DNA of 64,000 bases from Cohnella panacarvi Gsoil 349 (GCF_000515335.1 NZ_KI911563.1:3310936-3374935); one strand, 5' to 3'. Counted from the first letter of the stretch, positions 1-8,493 are shown. Notes: generated from the letters alone by a model not told the origin. A program made the numbers and translations.

Positions 1-1
1 C

Positions 2-100
2 GAGAATTTACTTCAGCAGCTGGAACAGCGGGCCGCCGCTCCAGCTCCCGCTCCCGCCGAAGTCAGCCGGAAGATCAAAATTCAGCCAACGCTAGCTTAG
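2..100 (+). CDS. 3' end of an unidentified gene (partial)
   Basis: An open frame enters from the left edge and stops at TAG 98-100, giving 32 residues. The tail is Gln/Leu-rich, then an Ala-Pro run (AAAPAPAPAE), then a basic end (SRKIKI). A stem-loop terminator follows within about 35 bases, which supports a real gene end. Ala-Pro runs are usually flexible linkers or tails. The fragment is too short to name; its product lies outside the window. Confidence 0.5.
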   Translation, partial: ENLLQQLEQRAAAPAPAPAEVSRKIKIQPTLA

Positions 101-133
101 TCCTTATCCTTCATACGGAAGCAACATGATGAG

Positions 134-165
134 ATCCCTCCGCCTCCTTGGGCTGGGGGATTTTT
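134..165 (+). terminator. Rho-independent terminator of the upstream gene
   Basis: An imperfect stem (ATCCCTCCGCC against GGCTGGGGGAT, with one wobble and one mismatch) is followed by TTTTT. It closes the partial gene that enters from the left and isolates it from the repeat array. Confidence 0.55.
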
Positions 166-190
166 GGTGTTATGCCCAGTAGACCATATG

Positions 191-878
191 GAGGCCGAAG
201 TTACGGAATGCGCCGCAGTAGAGGTCACATTGACCTTTAAACCGCCGAAGCTACGGAATCCACCGCAGTAGAGGTCACATTGACCTTTAAACCGCCGAAG
301 CTACGGAATCCGCCGCAGTAGAGGTCATATTGACCTCTAAACCGCCGAAGCTACGGAATCCCCCGCAGTAGAGGTCACATTGACCTTTAAACCGCCGAAG
401 TTACGGAATCCGCCGCAGTAGAGGTCACATTGACCTTTAAACCGCCGAAGTTACGGAATCCGCCGCAGTAGAGGTCAAATTGACCTCTAACCCGCCGAAG
501 TTACGGAATCCGCCGCAGTAGAGGTCGCGTTGACCTTTAACCCGCCGAAGTTACGGAATCCGCCGCAGTAGAGGTCGCGTTGACCTTTAAACCGCCGAAG
601 CTACGGAATGCGCCGCAGTAGAGGTCACATTGACCTTTAAACCGCCGAAGCTACGGAATCCGCCGCAGTAGAGGTCATATTGACCTCTAAACCGCCGAAG
701 CTACGGAAACCGCCGCAGTAGAGGTCACATTGACCTTTAACCCGCCGAAGCTACGGAATCCGCCGCAGTAGAGGTCACATTGACCTTTAAACCGCCGAAG
801 CTACGGAATGCGCCGCAGTAGAGGTCACATTGACCCCTAAACCGCCGAAGTTACGGAATGCGCTGTAGCAGGGGGTCA
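191..878. repeat. 50-bp tandem repeat array, 13 full copies plus a degenerate copy
   Basis: Units begin at 191, 241, 291 and so on to 791, always exactly 50 bases apart; a diverged partial copy runs from 841 to about 878. Each unit carries CCGAAG-(C/T)TACGGAA, CGCCGCAGTAG, then a palindrome AGGTCA-NNN-TGACCT. Where the spacer changes (CAT, TAT, AAT, GCG) the palindrome arms are mostly kept, suggesting selection for or copying of a hairpin. There are no variable spacers, so it is not CRISPR. The degenerate last copy contains the stop codon and final residues of the minus-strand gene, so the array probably grew from that gene's 3' end. The 101-850 stretch holds no other gene. Confidence 0.95.
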
Positions 879-1525
879 AACTTCAAGCGATAACGATGGA
901 TGCGTTCCTTGCCTGACACGGATTCCAATATACCTTGTTCCATGAGGGAATAGAGTTGAGCTCGTGTTTGTTTCGGGCCTTTGCCTAGCAAGTGACATGC
1001 CTCTTCAAAAGTAATCGGGGCATTCGACCGAGTCGCAAGCCTGACAATTTCTCGCTGATAGACATTCAACTCTCGCATAATAGAGCTCTCGCCGCCATAC
1101 CAGTTGACCATCATTTTTCCGATTATATTTTGGCACGAGACGGGGTCTTCCTTGAGCTTATCGATTGAAAATCTGAGGATGTTCCAGTCGGCAAGTACGA
1201 TTTCGTTCTGACGGTCAAGGCTGCGCGCGAACTTGTCCCGATCAACGTCTCTCGCGTGGTAGCTAAAGCTGTCGGATTCGATGACCGTCGGTCGTGGGAG
1301 TCGAACGAACCCAAAATCGAAATAATAGTAGTTTCCCCTGCTGTCGATGAACTCGTATTCTGGATAGAGATCGTCGAAGTGTCCGACCGCCGGCCACCAA
1401 GCTTGCTGTACAAGAAGTTTTTCCCCATATCCATGTTTCTTGAGCAATCTCCGTAATCTTTCTCCCCGCGCCTCCGCGATGTGCCGATTCAACCATGCCG
1501 AATAAGCTTGTTCGAAGCGACTCAA
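851..1525 (-). CDS. DUF559/VSR-like nuclease-fold protein with C-terminal winged helix
   Basis: Predicted 224-aa protein from TTG at 1525-1523, chosen because GGGAGGG lies 8 bases upstream; an open frame extends to 1609 but has no such site. The N-terminal half looks like a PD-(D/E)XK fold of the short-patch-repair/DUF559 type: an acidic residue in YFDFGF (about D70), then IESDSF (E83, D85), then an Arg/Asp-rich helix and a hydrophobic strand ending ILRF. About residues 155-215 resemble a winged helix-turn-helix (YQREIVRLA, then TRAQLYSLMEQGILE). DNA binding or cleavage is inferred; no partner restriction-modification gene is nearby. The stop codon lies in the last copy of the 50-bp array. 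Confidence 0.6.
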   Translation of the reverse strand: MSRFEQAYSAWLNRHIAEARGERLRRLLKKHGYGEKLLVQQAWWPAVGHFDDLYPEYEFIDSRGNYYYFDFGFVRLPRPTVIESDSFSYHARDVDRDKFARSLDRQNEIVLADWNILRFSIDKLKEDPVSCQNIIGKMMVNWYGGESSIMRELNVYQREIVRLATRSNAPITFEEACHLLGKGPKQTRAQLYSLMEQGILESVSGKERIHRYRLKFDPLLQRIP

Positions 1526-1740
1526 CTGGCAACCCTCCCAAGAACAAAAAAATAACCGCCCAGCTCCCCAATCTGGGGAATGGACGGTGTGCTTCACGCG
1601 TATGAGCAAACTTTACAACAAAATGTACCATCTTGCAAGCGGTATAACGCACCCCAAAATGAACAATCCTTCATTCCGTTCTACCTCCCTCTACTCTTGC
1701 ATATTTTGAGAGCATTGGAGATCGCATAGAGGTGAGACGG

Positions 1741-3003
1741 GTGAGGCACAAAGGCGGCAGTTGGGTCACGGCAGTCAGAGAGTTGAGAGGGAGCGCGTTG
1801 TGGTGCGGCTTCGCTGGGGGAGTCATTGCGGCAGCGGCGCTATGGCTCGTCATCCACTCGAGCAATGAATTTGAGAATACGTATACTACCTATACGCTGA
1901 AGACGCAGAACTTGATGGCCGATACCTTTACCGTTAGTGAGCAACCGATGAACGGGAGCGTTACCGTGAGCGCGGCGCAAAAGACGATACGAGATGCACG
2001 GTCGAATTCGTCGCAGAAGTCACAGCCGACACGCCCATCACCGTCATTTCAGACCGCACAGCCAACACGCCCTTCGCAACAAGGGCAGACCGTACTGCCC
2101 TCAACACCCGGCGACACGGCGCAAGAGCCGACCGTCAGCGTCTTTCTAGCGGACAAGCAGCAAGTCGAGACCGTACCGCTCGAAACCTACGTGCTAGGCG
2201 TACTCGCCGCGGAGATGCCGCTCACGTTCGAGCAAGCGGCGCTGGAGGCGCAAGCGATGGCTGCCCGGACGTACATCGTTCGCAGACTATTAACGGACAA
2301 TCGCGACGGAGTGCCGGACAACGAAGCGCTGGTAACCGATCAAGTGACGCACCAAGCCTATCGATCCCTCGAGCAAATGGAGACGTTGCGCGAGACGAAT
2401 CCAGAAGGATTCCACAAAGCGCGGCTGGCCGTGGAACGCACTCGCAACATCATACTCACTTACAAAGACGAGCCGATCGAAGCGCTGTTCTTCTCGTCCA
2501 GCAACGGTTATACGGAAAATTCGGAGGAAGTGTTCGCGAACAAGCTGCCATACCTGCGCGCCGTGTCCAGCCCATGGGAAGAGGAGAGCCGACATCCCGC
2601 GGAGGAGACGATTACGATGCCATTGGTAGATTTTTACGAGAAACTCGGCGTAGCAACGATCCCGGTGACGAGGACCAACGCGAACAAGCCGAATATACGC
2701 GTACTGGAGCGGACGGCCGGACAGCGCGTGAAGGTTCTTCTCGTCGGCGCCGAGAAAAGGACGGGGGAAGAAGTGCGCGGCAAGCTCGGACTTCGCTCGG
2801 CGGCTTTCGATTGGAAGATAGAAGACGGGAACATCCGCATTACGACGGAGGGATACGGACACGGGGTCGGCATGAGCCAATGGGGAGCGGAAGGCATGGC
2901 GAAGAAGGGCAGGAGCGCGAGGCAAATCGTCGAACACTACTATACGGGCGTCCGATTAACCGAAGCTTCGAAGCTATTGGAAATAGAGGGACGCGACCGC
3001 TGA
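1741..3003 (+). CDS. spoIID: Stage II sporulation protein D (lytic transglycosylase)
   Basis: SpoIID is a membrane-anchored lytic transglycosylase that, with SpoIIP and SpoIIM, thins septal peptidoglycan so that the mother cell can engulf the forespore. The 420-aa protein has a basic N-terminus, one membrane segment at about residues 20-40, a Pro/Gln/Ser/Thr-rich linker to about 130, and the SpoIID domain: VPLETYVLGVLAAEMP, with the Glu expected to be catalytic, and the closing GYGHGVGMSQWGAEGM. GTG 1741 is preferred over GTG 1732 because AGAGGTG lies 6 bases before it. Synteny with spoIIQ, spoIIID and mbl agrees with Bacillus. Length is somewhat above the roughly 340 aa of the Bacillus protein because of the linker. 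Confidence 0.95.
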   Translation: MRHKGGSWVTAVRELRGSALWCGFAGGVIAAAALWLVIHSSNEFENTYTTYTLKTQNLMADTFTVSEQPMNGSVTVSAAQKTIRDARSNSSQKSQPTRPSPSFQTAQPTRPSQQGQTVLPSTPGDTAQEPTVSVFLADKQQVETVPLETYVLGVLAAEMPLTFEQAALEAQAMAARTYIVRRLLTDNRDGVPDNEALVTDQVTHQAYRSLEQMETLRETNPEGFHKARLAVERTRNIILTYKDEPIEALFFSSSNGYTENSEEVFANKLPYLRAVSSPWEEESRHPAEETITMPLVDFYEKLGVATIPVTRTNANKPNIRVLERTAGQRVKVLLVGAEKRTGEEVRGKLGLRSAAFDWKIEDGNIRITTEGYGHGVGMSQWGAEGMAKKGRSARQIVEHYYTGVRLTEASKLLEIEGRDR

Positions 3004-3035
3004 CTATAAAAATTGCAATCTTCCAAAGCGTGCAC

Positions 3036-3064
3036 GTATAAAAGCCCGTCACCTGGTAACAATG
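3036..3064 (+). promoter_or_regulatory. Sigma-F-like promoter of spoIIQ
   Basis: GTATA at 3036-3040, 14 bases, then GGTAACAATG at 3055-3064, matching the Bacillus sigma-F pattern (GywTA and GGnnAnAhTr). It lies 23 bases before the spoIIQ start. spoIIQ is a known sigma-F gene in Bacillus, so forespore expression is expected. Confidence 0.6.
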
Positions 3065-3086
3065 GCTTACTGAGGTGATGATAACA

Positions 3087-3818
3087 ATGAATGAAGGAAA
3101 CAACAAAACGCCACGCAAGCTCGAAGAATCTTCCAAGTCGGTAGTAGGTTCGTCCGCTGTCAGGCCGTCCGGATGGAAAAAGCTGCTCTCCAAACGCTGG
3201 GTATTCCCAGCCGTTTACATGGCCGCGGCGGCAATCATCGTAGCGATTCTCTGGGTCTATTCGGGGACGGGCAAGGATGAAACCAAGCAAACCGCTTCCG
3301 AAGTGACCGAGGTTAGCGGCGAGCCGACGACCGAGACGGGCGCGGATGCCGAACCAGCAGCAGTAAATACCGAATCGCTGCGCTGGCCGGTAGACAACAT
3401 GGAAGACATGACGACGATCATGCCGTTCTACGATGTATCGGCGTCGGCGGAAGAACGCGAAGCAGCCATGGTAGAGTATAACAACACGTTCAAACCGCAC
3501 ATGGCGATCGACCTGGCGCGCAAAGACGCCAAAGAGTTCGACGTCCTGGCCGCGATGAGCGGCGAAGTTACCGTAGCCGAACAGACGCCCGACAACAATT
3601 TCGAGGTAAACATCAAGCATGCGGACGGTCTAGTAACGGTCTACCAAAGCTTGGCCAACATCAGAGTCAAAGCAGGCGACCAAATCGAGCAAGGCGATCT
3701 GATCGGCACCGCCGGTCAAAGCCAAATCGAGCCTAGCGAAGGCAATCACGTGCACTTCGAGGTTCGCAGCAACGGCGAGTCGATCAACCCTGCATCCAAG
3801 ATCAATTCGGAAGAGTAA
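3087..3818 (+). CDS. spoIIQ: Stage II sporulation protein Q, LytM/M23 domain
   Basis: SpoIIQ is a forespore membrane protein whose LytM domain binds mother-cell SpoIIIAH across the intermembrane space, forming the channel or zipper needed for engulfment and late sigma-G activity. The 243-aa protein has a cytosolic N-terminus, a membrane segment at about 38-58, an acidic linker, and a LytM domain from about residue 98. H138-x3-D142 and H221-x-H223 are all present, so the zinc site looks complete, unlike Bacillus subtilis SpoIIQ where the first histidine is lost; an intact site is known from Clostridioides. ATG 3087 is chosen for TGAGGTGAT about 7 bases upstream over GTG 3075 or ATG 3078. Confidence 0.93.
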   Translation: MNEGNNKTPRKLEESSKSVVGSSAVRPSGWKKLLSKRWVFPAVYMAAAAIIVAILWVYSGTGKDETKQTASEVTEVSGEPTTETGADAEPAAVNTESLRWPVDNMEDMTTIMPFYDVSASAEEREAAMVEYNNTFKPHMAIDLARKDAKEFDVLAAMSGEVTVAEQTPDNNFEVNIKHADGLVTVYQSLANIRVKAGDQIEQGDLIGTAGQSQIEPSEGNHVHFEVRSNGESINPASKINSEE

Positions 3819-3840
3819 TTCCGCATCTCCGTCATGCCCC

Positions 3841-3880
3841 GAAGCCGCAACTAGCCAATCCGGCGAGGTTGCGGCTTCTT
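3841..3880 (+). terminator. Terminator of spoIIQ
   Basis: An 11-bp perfect stem, GAAGCCGCAAC with GTTGCGGCTTC, lies 23 bases after the spoIIQ stop. The T-run after it is short (TT), so termination may be incomplete. Confidence 0.7.
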
Positions 3881-3926
3881 AACTATCTAAGGGATGAAAA
3901 TTCGAAAAATAAGTCAAAGTCTTCCA

Positions 3927-3956
3927 TCGACAAGCCCGTAGGCCTTATGGCATAAT
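3927..3956 (+). promoter_or_regulatory. Sigma-A-like promoter of the HD-GYP gene
   Basis: TCGACA at 3927-3932, an 18-base spacer, and CATAAT at 3951-3956, each one base from consensus. The predicted transcript starts near 3963, which excludes the TTG at 3957 as a start codon and fits GTG 4017. Confidence 0.55.
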
Positions 3957-4016
3957 TTGTATTATGAATATAATTACTTGATCAGGAGATATTGCCTAGC
4001 AAAGGGTGTGTACGAT

Positions 4017-5159
4017 GTGAGGTTAGTAGGCATAGCCGAGCTTGAGAACGGGGACGTGCTTGCCAAAGCGGTTCATGGGCGCAACGGCGTCGTGATGCTG
4101 GAAGCCGGGACGGTGTTGACCGAACAATATATAAACCGGCTTAGGAATTTGAGGATCAACGCTGTACATGTAAAGCCGCTCGCGAACGATTCCGCTTCCT
4201 TCACAAGACGTTTCGGCCATGCCCCGCCCGCAACCCTCGAGACCGAATGGATCCAACCTGATATAGATCGCATGAAGAACGACGAGAAAGCGAGAGAGAA
4301 AGCGGTAAAGCTCGTTACCGATTTTACGGAAAAGGGACTTCTGCAGGATCGCATTATTTTGCCGGTGCCCGAAGATAAATTCAGGAAAGATTTCCGCGAC
4401 GTCATGCTGGAGATCGCATCGAACCGAGAGCTTGCCGAAGAACTTAGCGTGATGATGCAGAGCGATCCGATTCTTTTCAACCACGCCTTGAACGTGGCTT
4501 TGTGCGCGGATATCATCGGGACGGCGAAGAACTTCGACAGCGCGAAGATGTACGAGCTGTCCATGGGGGCGTTGTTATCCGACATCGGGATGACCCGCTT
4601 GCCAGAGCAACTGACGAAGGTTAACCGGGTACTGAACGAATCCGAGCTGAAAATGATGAAACAGCATACGAAGATCGGCTATCACGTGCTCAAAGGCATG
4701 AAGAACGTACCGAATACCGCCGCTCAGGTCGCGCTGCTGCACCATGAAAGATATCGAGGAGAAGGCTACCCGCTAGGCGTGAAGAAGGATGGCATTCCGG
4801 AATTCGCGCAAATCGTAGGTTTAGCCGACGTCTATAACGCGCTGATCTCCCCGCGCCACCATCGCAAGCCGTTCGCGCCGGCGGAGGCGACGGAGTACTT
4901 ATTCGCTTCGGGCAATTACGATTTCGATCTGTCGCTCGTTCAAGTATTCCTTCGTTACCTGACCATATACCCGATCGGAACGGTCGTGAAGCTAAGCACG
5001 GGGCAGATCGGCGTCGTGCTCGAGACGGCGGGTCGTCCCATGAACCGCCCGGTCGTGCAAATTTTCTGCGAATCGGACGGCACCGTGGCCAAGCTCCCTT
5101 ACATCTTGGATTTACAGGAGCTTAACCATGTCGTAATCGCCGGCAAAGCCGAGAAATAA
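4017..5159 (+). CDS. HD-GYP domain protein with degenerate HD motif
   Basis: HD-GYP proteins usually hydrolyse cyclic di-GMP. This 380-aa cytosolic protein starts MRLVGIAELENGDVLAK, a typical opening for this family in Paenibacillaceae, and has the fold's helices with QHTKIGYHVL (H217), LLHHERYRGEGYP (H242, H243, GYP 250-252) and a late GLADVYNAL. The signature HD is replaced by SD (ALLSDIGM, residues 188-189) and the following Lys by Met. Loss of this metal-ligand histidine predicts weak or no phosphodiesterase activity, so a sensor or binding role is possible. GTG 4017 is chosen from AAAGGG upstream and from the promoter position. It is a single-gene unit with its own promoter and terminator. 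Confidence 0.85.
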   Translation: MRLVGIAELENGDVLAKAVHGRNGVVMLEAGTVLTEQYINRLRNLRINAVHVKPLANDSASFTRRFGHAPPATLETEWIQPDIDRMKNDEKAREKAVKLVTDFTEKGLLQDRIILPVPEDKFRKDFRDVMLEIASNRELAEELSVMMQSDPILFNHALNVALCADIIGTAKNFDSAKMYELSMGALLSDIGMTRLPEQLTKVNRVLNESELKMMKQHTKIGYHVLKGMKNVPNTAAQVALLHHERYRGEGYPLGVKKDGIPEFAQIVGLADVYNALISPRHHRKPFAPAEATEYLFASGNYDFDLSLVQVFLRYLTIYPIGTVVKLSTGQIGVVLETAGRPMNRPVVQIFCESDGTVAKLPYILDLQELNHVVIAGKAEK

Positions 5160-5181
5160 ACGAATCTCATAAGCGTTACAG

Positions 5182-5210
5182 GCGGAAGGGACCCCCCCTT
5201 CCGCTTTTTT
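5182..5210 (+). terminator. Terminator of the HD-GYP gene
   Basis: GCGGAAGGG pairs with CCCTTCCGC around a C-rich loop, followed by TTTTTT. A strong canonical terminator 22 bases past the stop codon. Confidence 0.9.
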
Positions 5211-5269
5211 GCGTAGGGCTTAAGATGCAGGATTCGGGACTTTCCTAGCCTGTTAGGCTTGGCTACAAA

Positions 5270-5297
5270 GAATAAGTGAACGCGCCCCTCATATACT
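5270..5297 (+). promoter_or_regulatory. Sigma-E-like promoter of spoIIID
   Basis: GAATAAG at 5270-5276, 13 bases, then CATATACT at 5290-5297, which matches seven of eight positions of the Bacillus sigma-E -10 (CATACAHT). spoIIID is a sigma-E gene in Bacillus. The -35 match is weaker and the spacer is one base shorter than usual. Confidence 0.45.
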
Positions 5298-5330
5298 GTA
5301 CCAATCTTATTACAGCAGGGAGGCGGGAGC

Positions 5331-5618
5331 GTGCACGATTATATTAAGGAACGCACGATTAAAATCGGCCGATGCATCGTGGAGACGCGCCATACGGTGC
5401 GCACGATTGCCAAGGAATTCGGCGTGTCCAAAAGCACGGTGCATAAAGACCTGACCGAACGATTGCCTGAAATCAATCCCGATTTGGCAGATCAGGTGAA
5501 GCACATTCTGGAGTACCATAAGTCGATCCGGCATCTTAGAGGAGGAGAAGCTACCAAGATCAAATACAAGAAGACGACAATCAAAAAACGGGAGGTTATG
5601 ACAGCGGGCAAGGCATAA
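5331..5618 (+). CDS. spoIIID: Sporulation transcriptional regulator SpoIIID
   Basis: SpoIIID is a small DNA-binding protein that activates or represses many mother-cell genes between the sigma-E and sigma-K stages. This 95-aa protein has the family's helix-turn-helix (RTIAKEFGVSKSTVHKDL, about residues 24-42) followed by a basic C-terminal tail (TKIKYKKTTIKKRE) known to contact DNA in this family. GTG 5331 is preceded by GGGAGG. The gene sits directly before mbl, as in Bacillus. It is probably a single gene under the sigma-E-like promoter upstream. Confidence 0.96.
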   Translation: MHDYIKERTIKIGRCIVETRHTVRTIAKEFGVSKSTVHKDLTERLPEINPDLADQVKHILEYHKSIRHLRGGEATKIKYKKTTIKKREVMTAGKA

Positions 5619-5739
5619 TTTTTGGGAATTTGTCGAAAAAAAGAAGGGATTTCGGGAGTCGCGGCGAACATTAAACTATTACGACACCGTTTTATATCTA
5701 GTTGCAGTCATTCCATACGTTGCGAGGGAGTCTAGACGC

Positions 5740-6732
5740 ATGTTTAGCAAAGACATCGGAATCGATTTAGGTACAGCGAACGTATCCATACATGTTAAAG
5801 GCAAAGGCGTCGTTCTAGACGAACCTTCCGTCGTAGCGATCGAGAGCGACACGAAGAAAGTGCTCGCCGTCGGCGAGGACGCAAGACGAATGGTCGGACG
5901 CACGCCCGGCCATATCATCGCGATTCGTCCTTTAAGGGACGGCGTAATCGCAGACTTCGAAGTGACGGATATGATGCTGAAAGCGTTCATTCAGCGAGTA
6001 GGGGGAAGGAACTGGTACAGCCGTCCGCGCATCTTGATCTGCGCGCCTTCCAACATCACCTCCGTCGAGCAGAAGGCCATCCGCGAAGCGGCAGAGCGCA
6101 GCGGCGCCAAAGAGGTTTTCCTAGAAGAAGAAGCGAAAGCAGCCGCTATCGGAGCGGGTATGGATATCTTCCAACCGAGCGGGAATATGGTTGTCGATAT
6201 AGGCGGAGGTACAACGGATGTCGCCGTGCTGTCCATGGGCGACGTTGTGACCGCCTCTTCTCTTAAAGTCGCGGGGGACAAGTTCGACGCGGCGATCATG
6301 AAATACATAAAGAACAAATATAAGCTTCTCATCGGCGAACGCACGAGCGAAGACATTAAGATCAAGATCGGGACCGTTCATCTGGACGGCCGCCGCGAAG
6401 AGATGGACATTCGCGGGCGCGACATGGTGTCCGGGCTGCCTCTTACCGTGACGATTCACTCGGAAGAGGTACGCGAGGCGCTGTGGGAACCGGTCATGTC
6501 GATCGTCTCATCCGCGAAGACCGTACTCGAGCGCACGCCGCCGGAGCTGTCCGCGGACATTATCGACCGCGGGGTCATTCTGACCGGCGGCGGGGCGCTT
6601 CTTGACGGCTTGGACGCGCTTCTCGCGGACGAGATCAAGGTTCCCGTATTAATAGCGGAAGATCCGATGCACTGCGTCGTTAAAGGGACCGGCATCATGC
6701 TGGACCATCTAGATAAAATGGCTCGCAAATAA
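5740..6732 (+). CDS. mbl: MreB-family actin, Mbl type
   Basis: MreB paralogues form membrane-associated filaments that guide the elongasome and side-wall peptidoglycan synthesis. The 330-aa length is typical. The N-terminus gives the membrane-binding and phosphate-1 region (MFSKDIGIDLGTANVSI), residues about 150-165 carry MVVDIGGGTTDVAVLS (phosphate 2), and GVILTGGGALLDGL near 277-290 is the adenosine motif. Assignment to Mbl rather than MreB comes from position: immediately after spoIIID and before flhO/flhP, as in Bacillus. GAGGG is upstream of the ATG. The flagellar genes follow after 34 bases, so cotranscription is likely. Confidence 0.93.
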   Translation: MFSKDIGIDLGTANVSIHVKGKGVVLDEPSVVAIESDTKKVLAVGEDARRMVGRTPGHIIAIRPLRDGVIADFEVTDMMLKAFIQRVGGRNWYSRPRILICAPSNITSVEQKAIREAAERSGAKEVFLEEEAKAAAIGAGMDIFQPSGNMVVDIGGGTTDVAVLSMGDVVTASSLKVAGDKFDAAIMKYIKNKYKLLIGERTSEDIKIKIGTVHLDGRREEMDIRGRDMVSGLPLTVTIHSEEVREALWEPVMSIVSSAKTVLERTPPELSADIIDRGVILTGGGALLDGLDALLADEIKVPVLIAEDPMHCVVKGTGIMLDHLDKMARK

Positions 6733-6766
6733 GTTAAGGCATCAAGAGACAGAAGGAGGATGCTCC

Positions 6767-7633
6767 ATGCTAAGAGGTTTGTATACGGCGGCTTCCGGAA
6801 TGACGACGCAGCAGCGGCGCCATGACGCGATCACCAACAATATCGCCAACATCAATACCCCGGGGTTCAAAGGCTCGAACACGGTCAGCCGGACGTTCCC
6901 CGACATGCTGCTATCGGCGATGGGCGGTCCGGAGGGCACGGTGAATCCGATCGGCAAGCTCAGCACGGGCGTGTTCGCGGAAGAGAATCTGCTCTCGATG
7001 ATTCAAGGCGACCTGCAAGAGACGTACCGCAACCAAGATATCGCGCTCGTATCCGATATTCTCGTCCCGGGCGCCGTCTTCGACGGATCCGGCAAATTCG
7101 TCGACGAGAACGGGGCGATCACCTATCAGCCGCAAGCTTACTTCAGCATTCTGACGCCGGAAGGCGAAGAGCGCTATACGCGCAACGGCAGCTTCAAGAC
7201 CGCGGCCGACGGCACGCTCCTTACTTCCGACGGCATGCGCGTGCTCGGCGCGAACGGTCAACCGATTCAAGTGAACGTCTCCTGGGATGCCGTCAAAGTA
7301 ACCGCGGGAGGAGCTCTCGTCGACGGAGTGACCGGGCTTCCGCTGGATGGCGAGCCGCAGTTGCGCATCATGAGAGTCGAGAATCCGAACCTACTCGTAC
7401 GCGAGGGAGACGGACGTTTCCGCTATGAAGGGGATGCCGCCGGCATCAGGCAGATTGCGGCGAACGACCGGGTAGAAGCCCGGCAAGGCTACCTGGAGCG
7501 TTCGAACGTCGACACCGCCCAAGCGGCCGTAGACCTCATGTCCGCGCTTCGCGCATACGAGGCGAATCAGAAAGTGATCCAATTCTACGATCGCAGCTTG
7601 GATAAAGCGGCTAACGATATCGGACGCGTATAA
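6767..7633 (+). CDS. flhO: Flagellar hook-basal body protein FlhO
   Basis: A 288-aa rod/hook-family protein exported by the flagellar type III system to build the distal rod. It has the N-terminal flagellar rod motif (MLRGLYTAASGM, then ITNNIANINTPGFKGS) and the C-terminal pair RQGYLERSNVDTAQAAVDLM and ALRAYEANQKVI. These paired helices form the coiled coil of axial proteins; the variable middle is beta-rich. Its RBS AGAAGGAGG lies about 7 bases upstream. It is 17 bases from flhP, its usual partner, and follows mbl as in Bacillus. Confidence 0.93.
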   Translation: MLRGLYTAASGMTTQQRRHDAITNNIANINTPGFKGSNTVSRTFPDMLLSAMGGPEGTVNPIGKLSTGVFAEENLLSMIQGDLQETYRNQDIALVSDILVPGAVFDGSGKFVDENGAITYQPQAYFSILTPEGEERYTRNGSFKTAADGTLLTSDGMRVLGANGQPIQVNVSWDAVKVTAGGALVDGVTGLPLDGEPQLRIMRVENPNLLVREGDGRFRYEGDAAGIRQIAANDRVEARQGYLERSNVDTAQAAVDLMSALRAYEANQKVIQFYDRSLDKAANDIGRV

Positions 7634-7650
7634 ACGGAGGGTGAGTTACA

Positions 7651-8493
7651 ATGAATAGCTCAATGATTACGGCCGCCGTCTCCATGAACGCCCTGCAACA
7701 GAAGCTTGACATGTTGGCGGACAATTTCGCGAACGTCAATACGGTCGGTTACAAGCGCAAAACGTCCGTTTTCGAAGATATATTAACGAATCTAAGTCCG
7801 CAAGACCAAGACTTCGAGCAGACGGGCCGCCGCTCTCCGCTTGGTCTGGTCCAAGGATGGGGGGCGCGGTTGTCGTCGATGCAGTTGGATCTGTCTCAGG
7901 GTATGCTGCAACAGACCGGCTCGATGACCGACGTGGCGATCGAAGGCAACGGCCTGTTCGAGGTGAGAACGGACGGAACGCTTGACGGCGCGCCCGCGTT
8001 CACGAGACACGGTTCGTTCCAGTTGATCTCGACCGGCGGCGGAGATCGGACGCTCCTTACGAATACGGGCTATCCGGTCGTTGCTCAAGACGGCGGCGTC
8101 GATACATTCATCGTCGTTCCGGAAGGCTACAATCTGGCGATCGAGGCGGACGGAACGCTGAGGGGAATCGGCCCTCAGGGTTCGACGCCGATCGAGCTCG
8201 GCAAGCTTAAGATGATGCAAGCGACGAAGCCGGAGTTGCTCCAGTCGATCTCGGACAACTTGTACGGCGTGCCCGAGAATGTTAATATCGCTGATGTAGT
8301 GACCGATGTTACCCAGCTTCCGGCGGAAGCGGTGGGGATTTCGGTACGGCAGGGCTTCGTGGAAAACTCGAACGTTAATCTGACGGACGAGATGGCCGAT
8401 CTCATGATCGTCCAGCGTGCGTATCAACTCAGCGCGCGCGCCTTGAGCTCCAGCCACGAAATGATGGGCATGGCTAATAATCTGCGCGGATAA
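7651..8493 (+). CDS. flhP: Flagellar hook-basal body protein FlhP
   Basis: A 280-aa paralogue of the preceding protein with the same architecture: N-terminal SMITAAVSMNALQQKLDM and NFANVNTVGYKRKT, C-terminal RQGFVENSNVNLTDEMADLM and QRAYQLSARAL. It is expected in the flagellar rod with FlhO. CGGAGGGTGAG upstream is a strong ribosome site. Tandem flhO-flhP downstream of mbl is conserved in sporeforming Bacilli, away from the main flagellar operon. Confidence 0.93.
   Translation: MNSSMITAAVSMNALQQKLDMLADNFANVNTVGYKRKTSVFEDILTNLSPQDQDFEQTGRRSPLGLVQGWGARLSSMQLDLSQGMLQQTGSMTDVAIEGNGLFEVRTDGTLDGAPAFTRHGSFQLISTGGGDRTLLTNTGYPVVAQDGGVDTFIVVPEGYNLAIEADGTLRGIGPQGSTPIELGKLKMMQATKPELLQSISDNLYGVPENVNIADVVTDVTQLPAEAVGISVRQGFVENSNVNLTDEMADLMIVQRAYQLSARALSSSHEMMGMANNLRG

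Noticed and set aside
191-888. CRISPR array
   Set aside because: Period is exactly 50 bases with no unique spacers between copies, and no cas genes are near; it is a simple tandem repeat.
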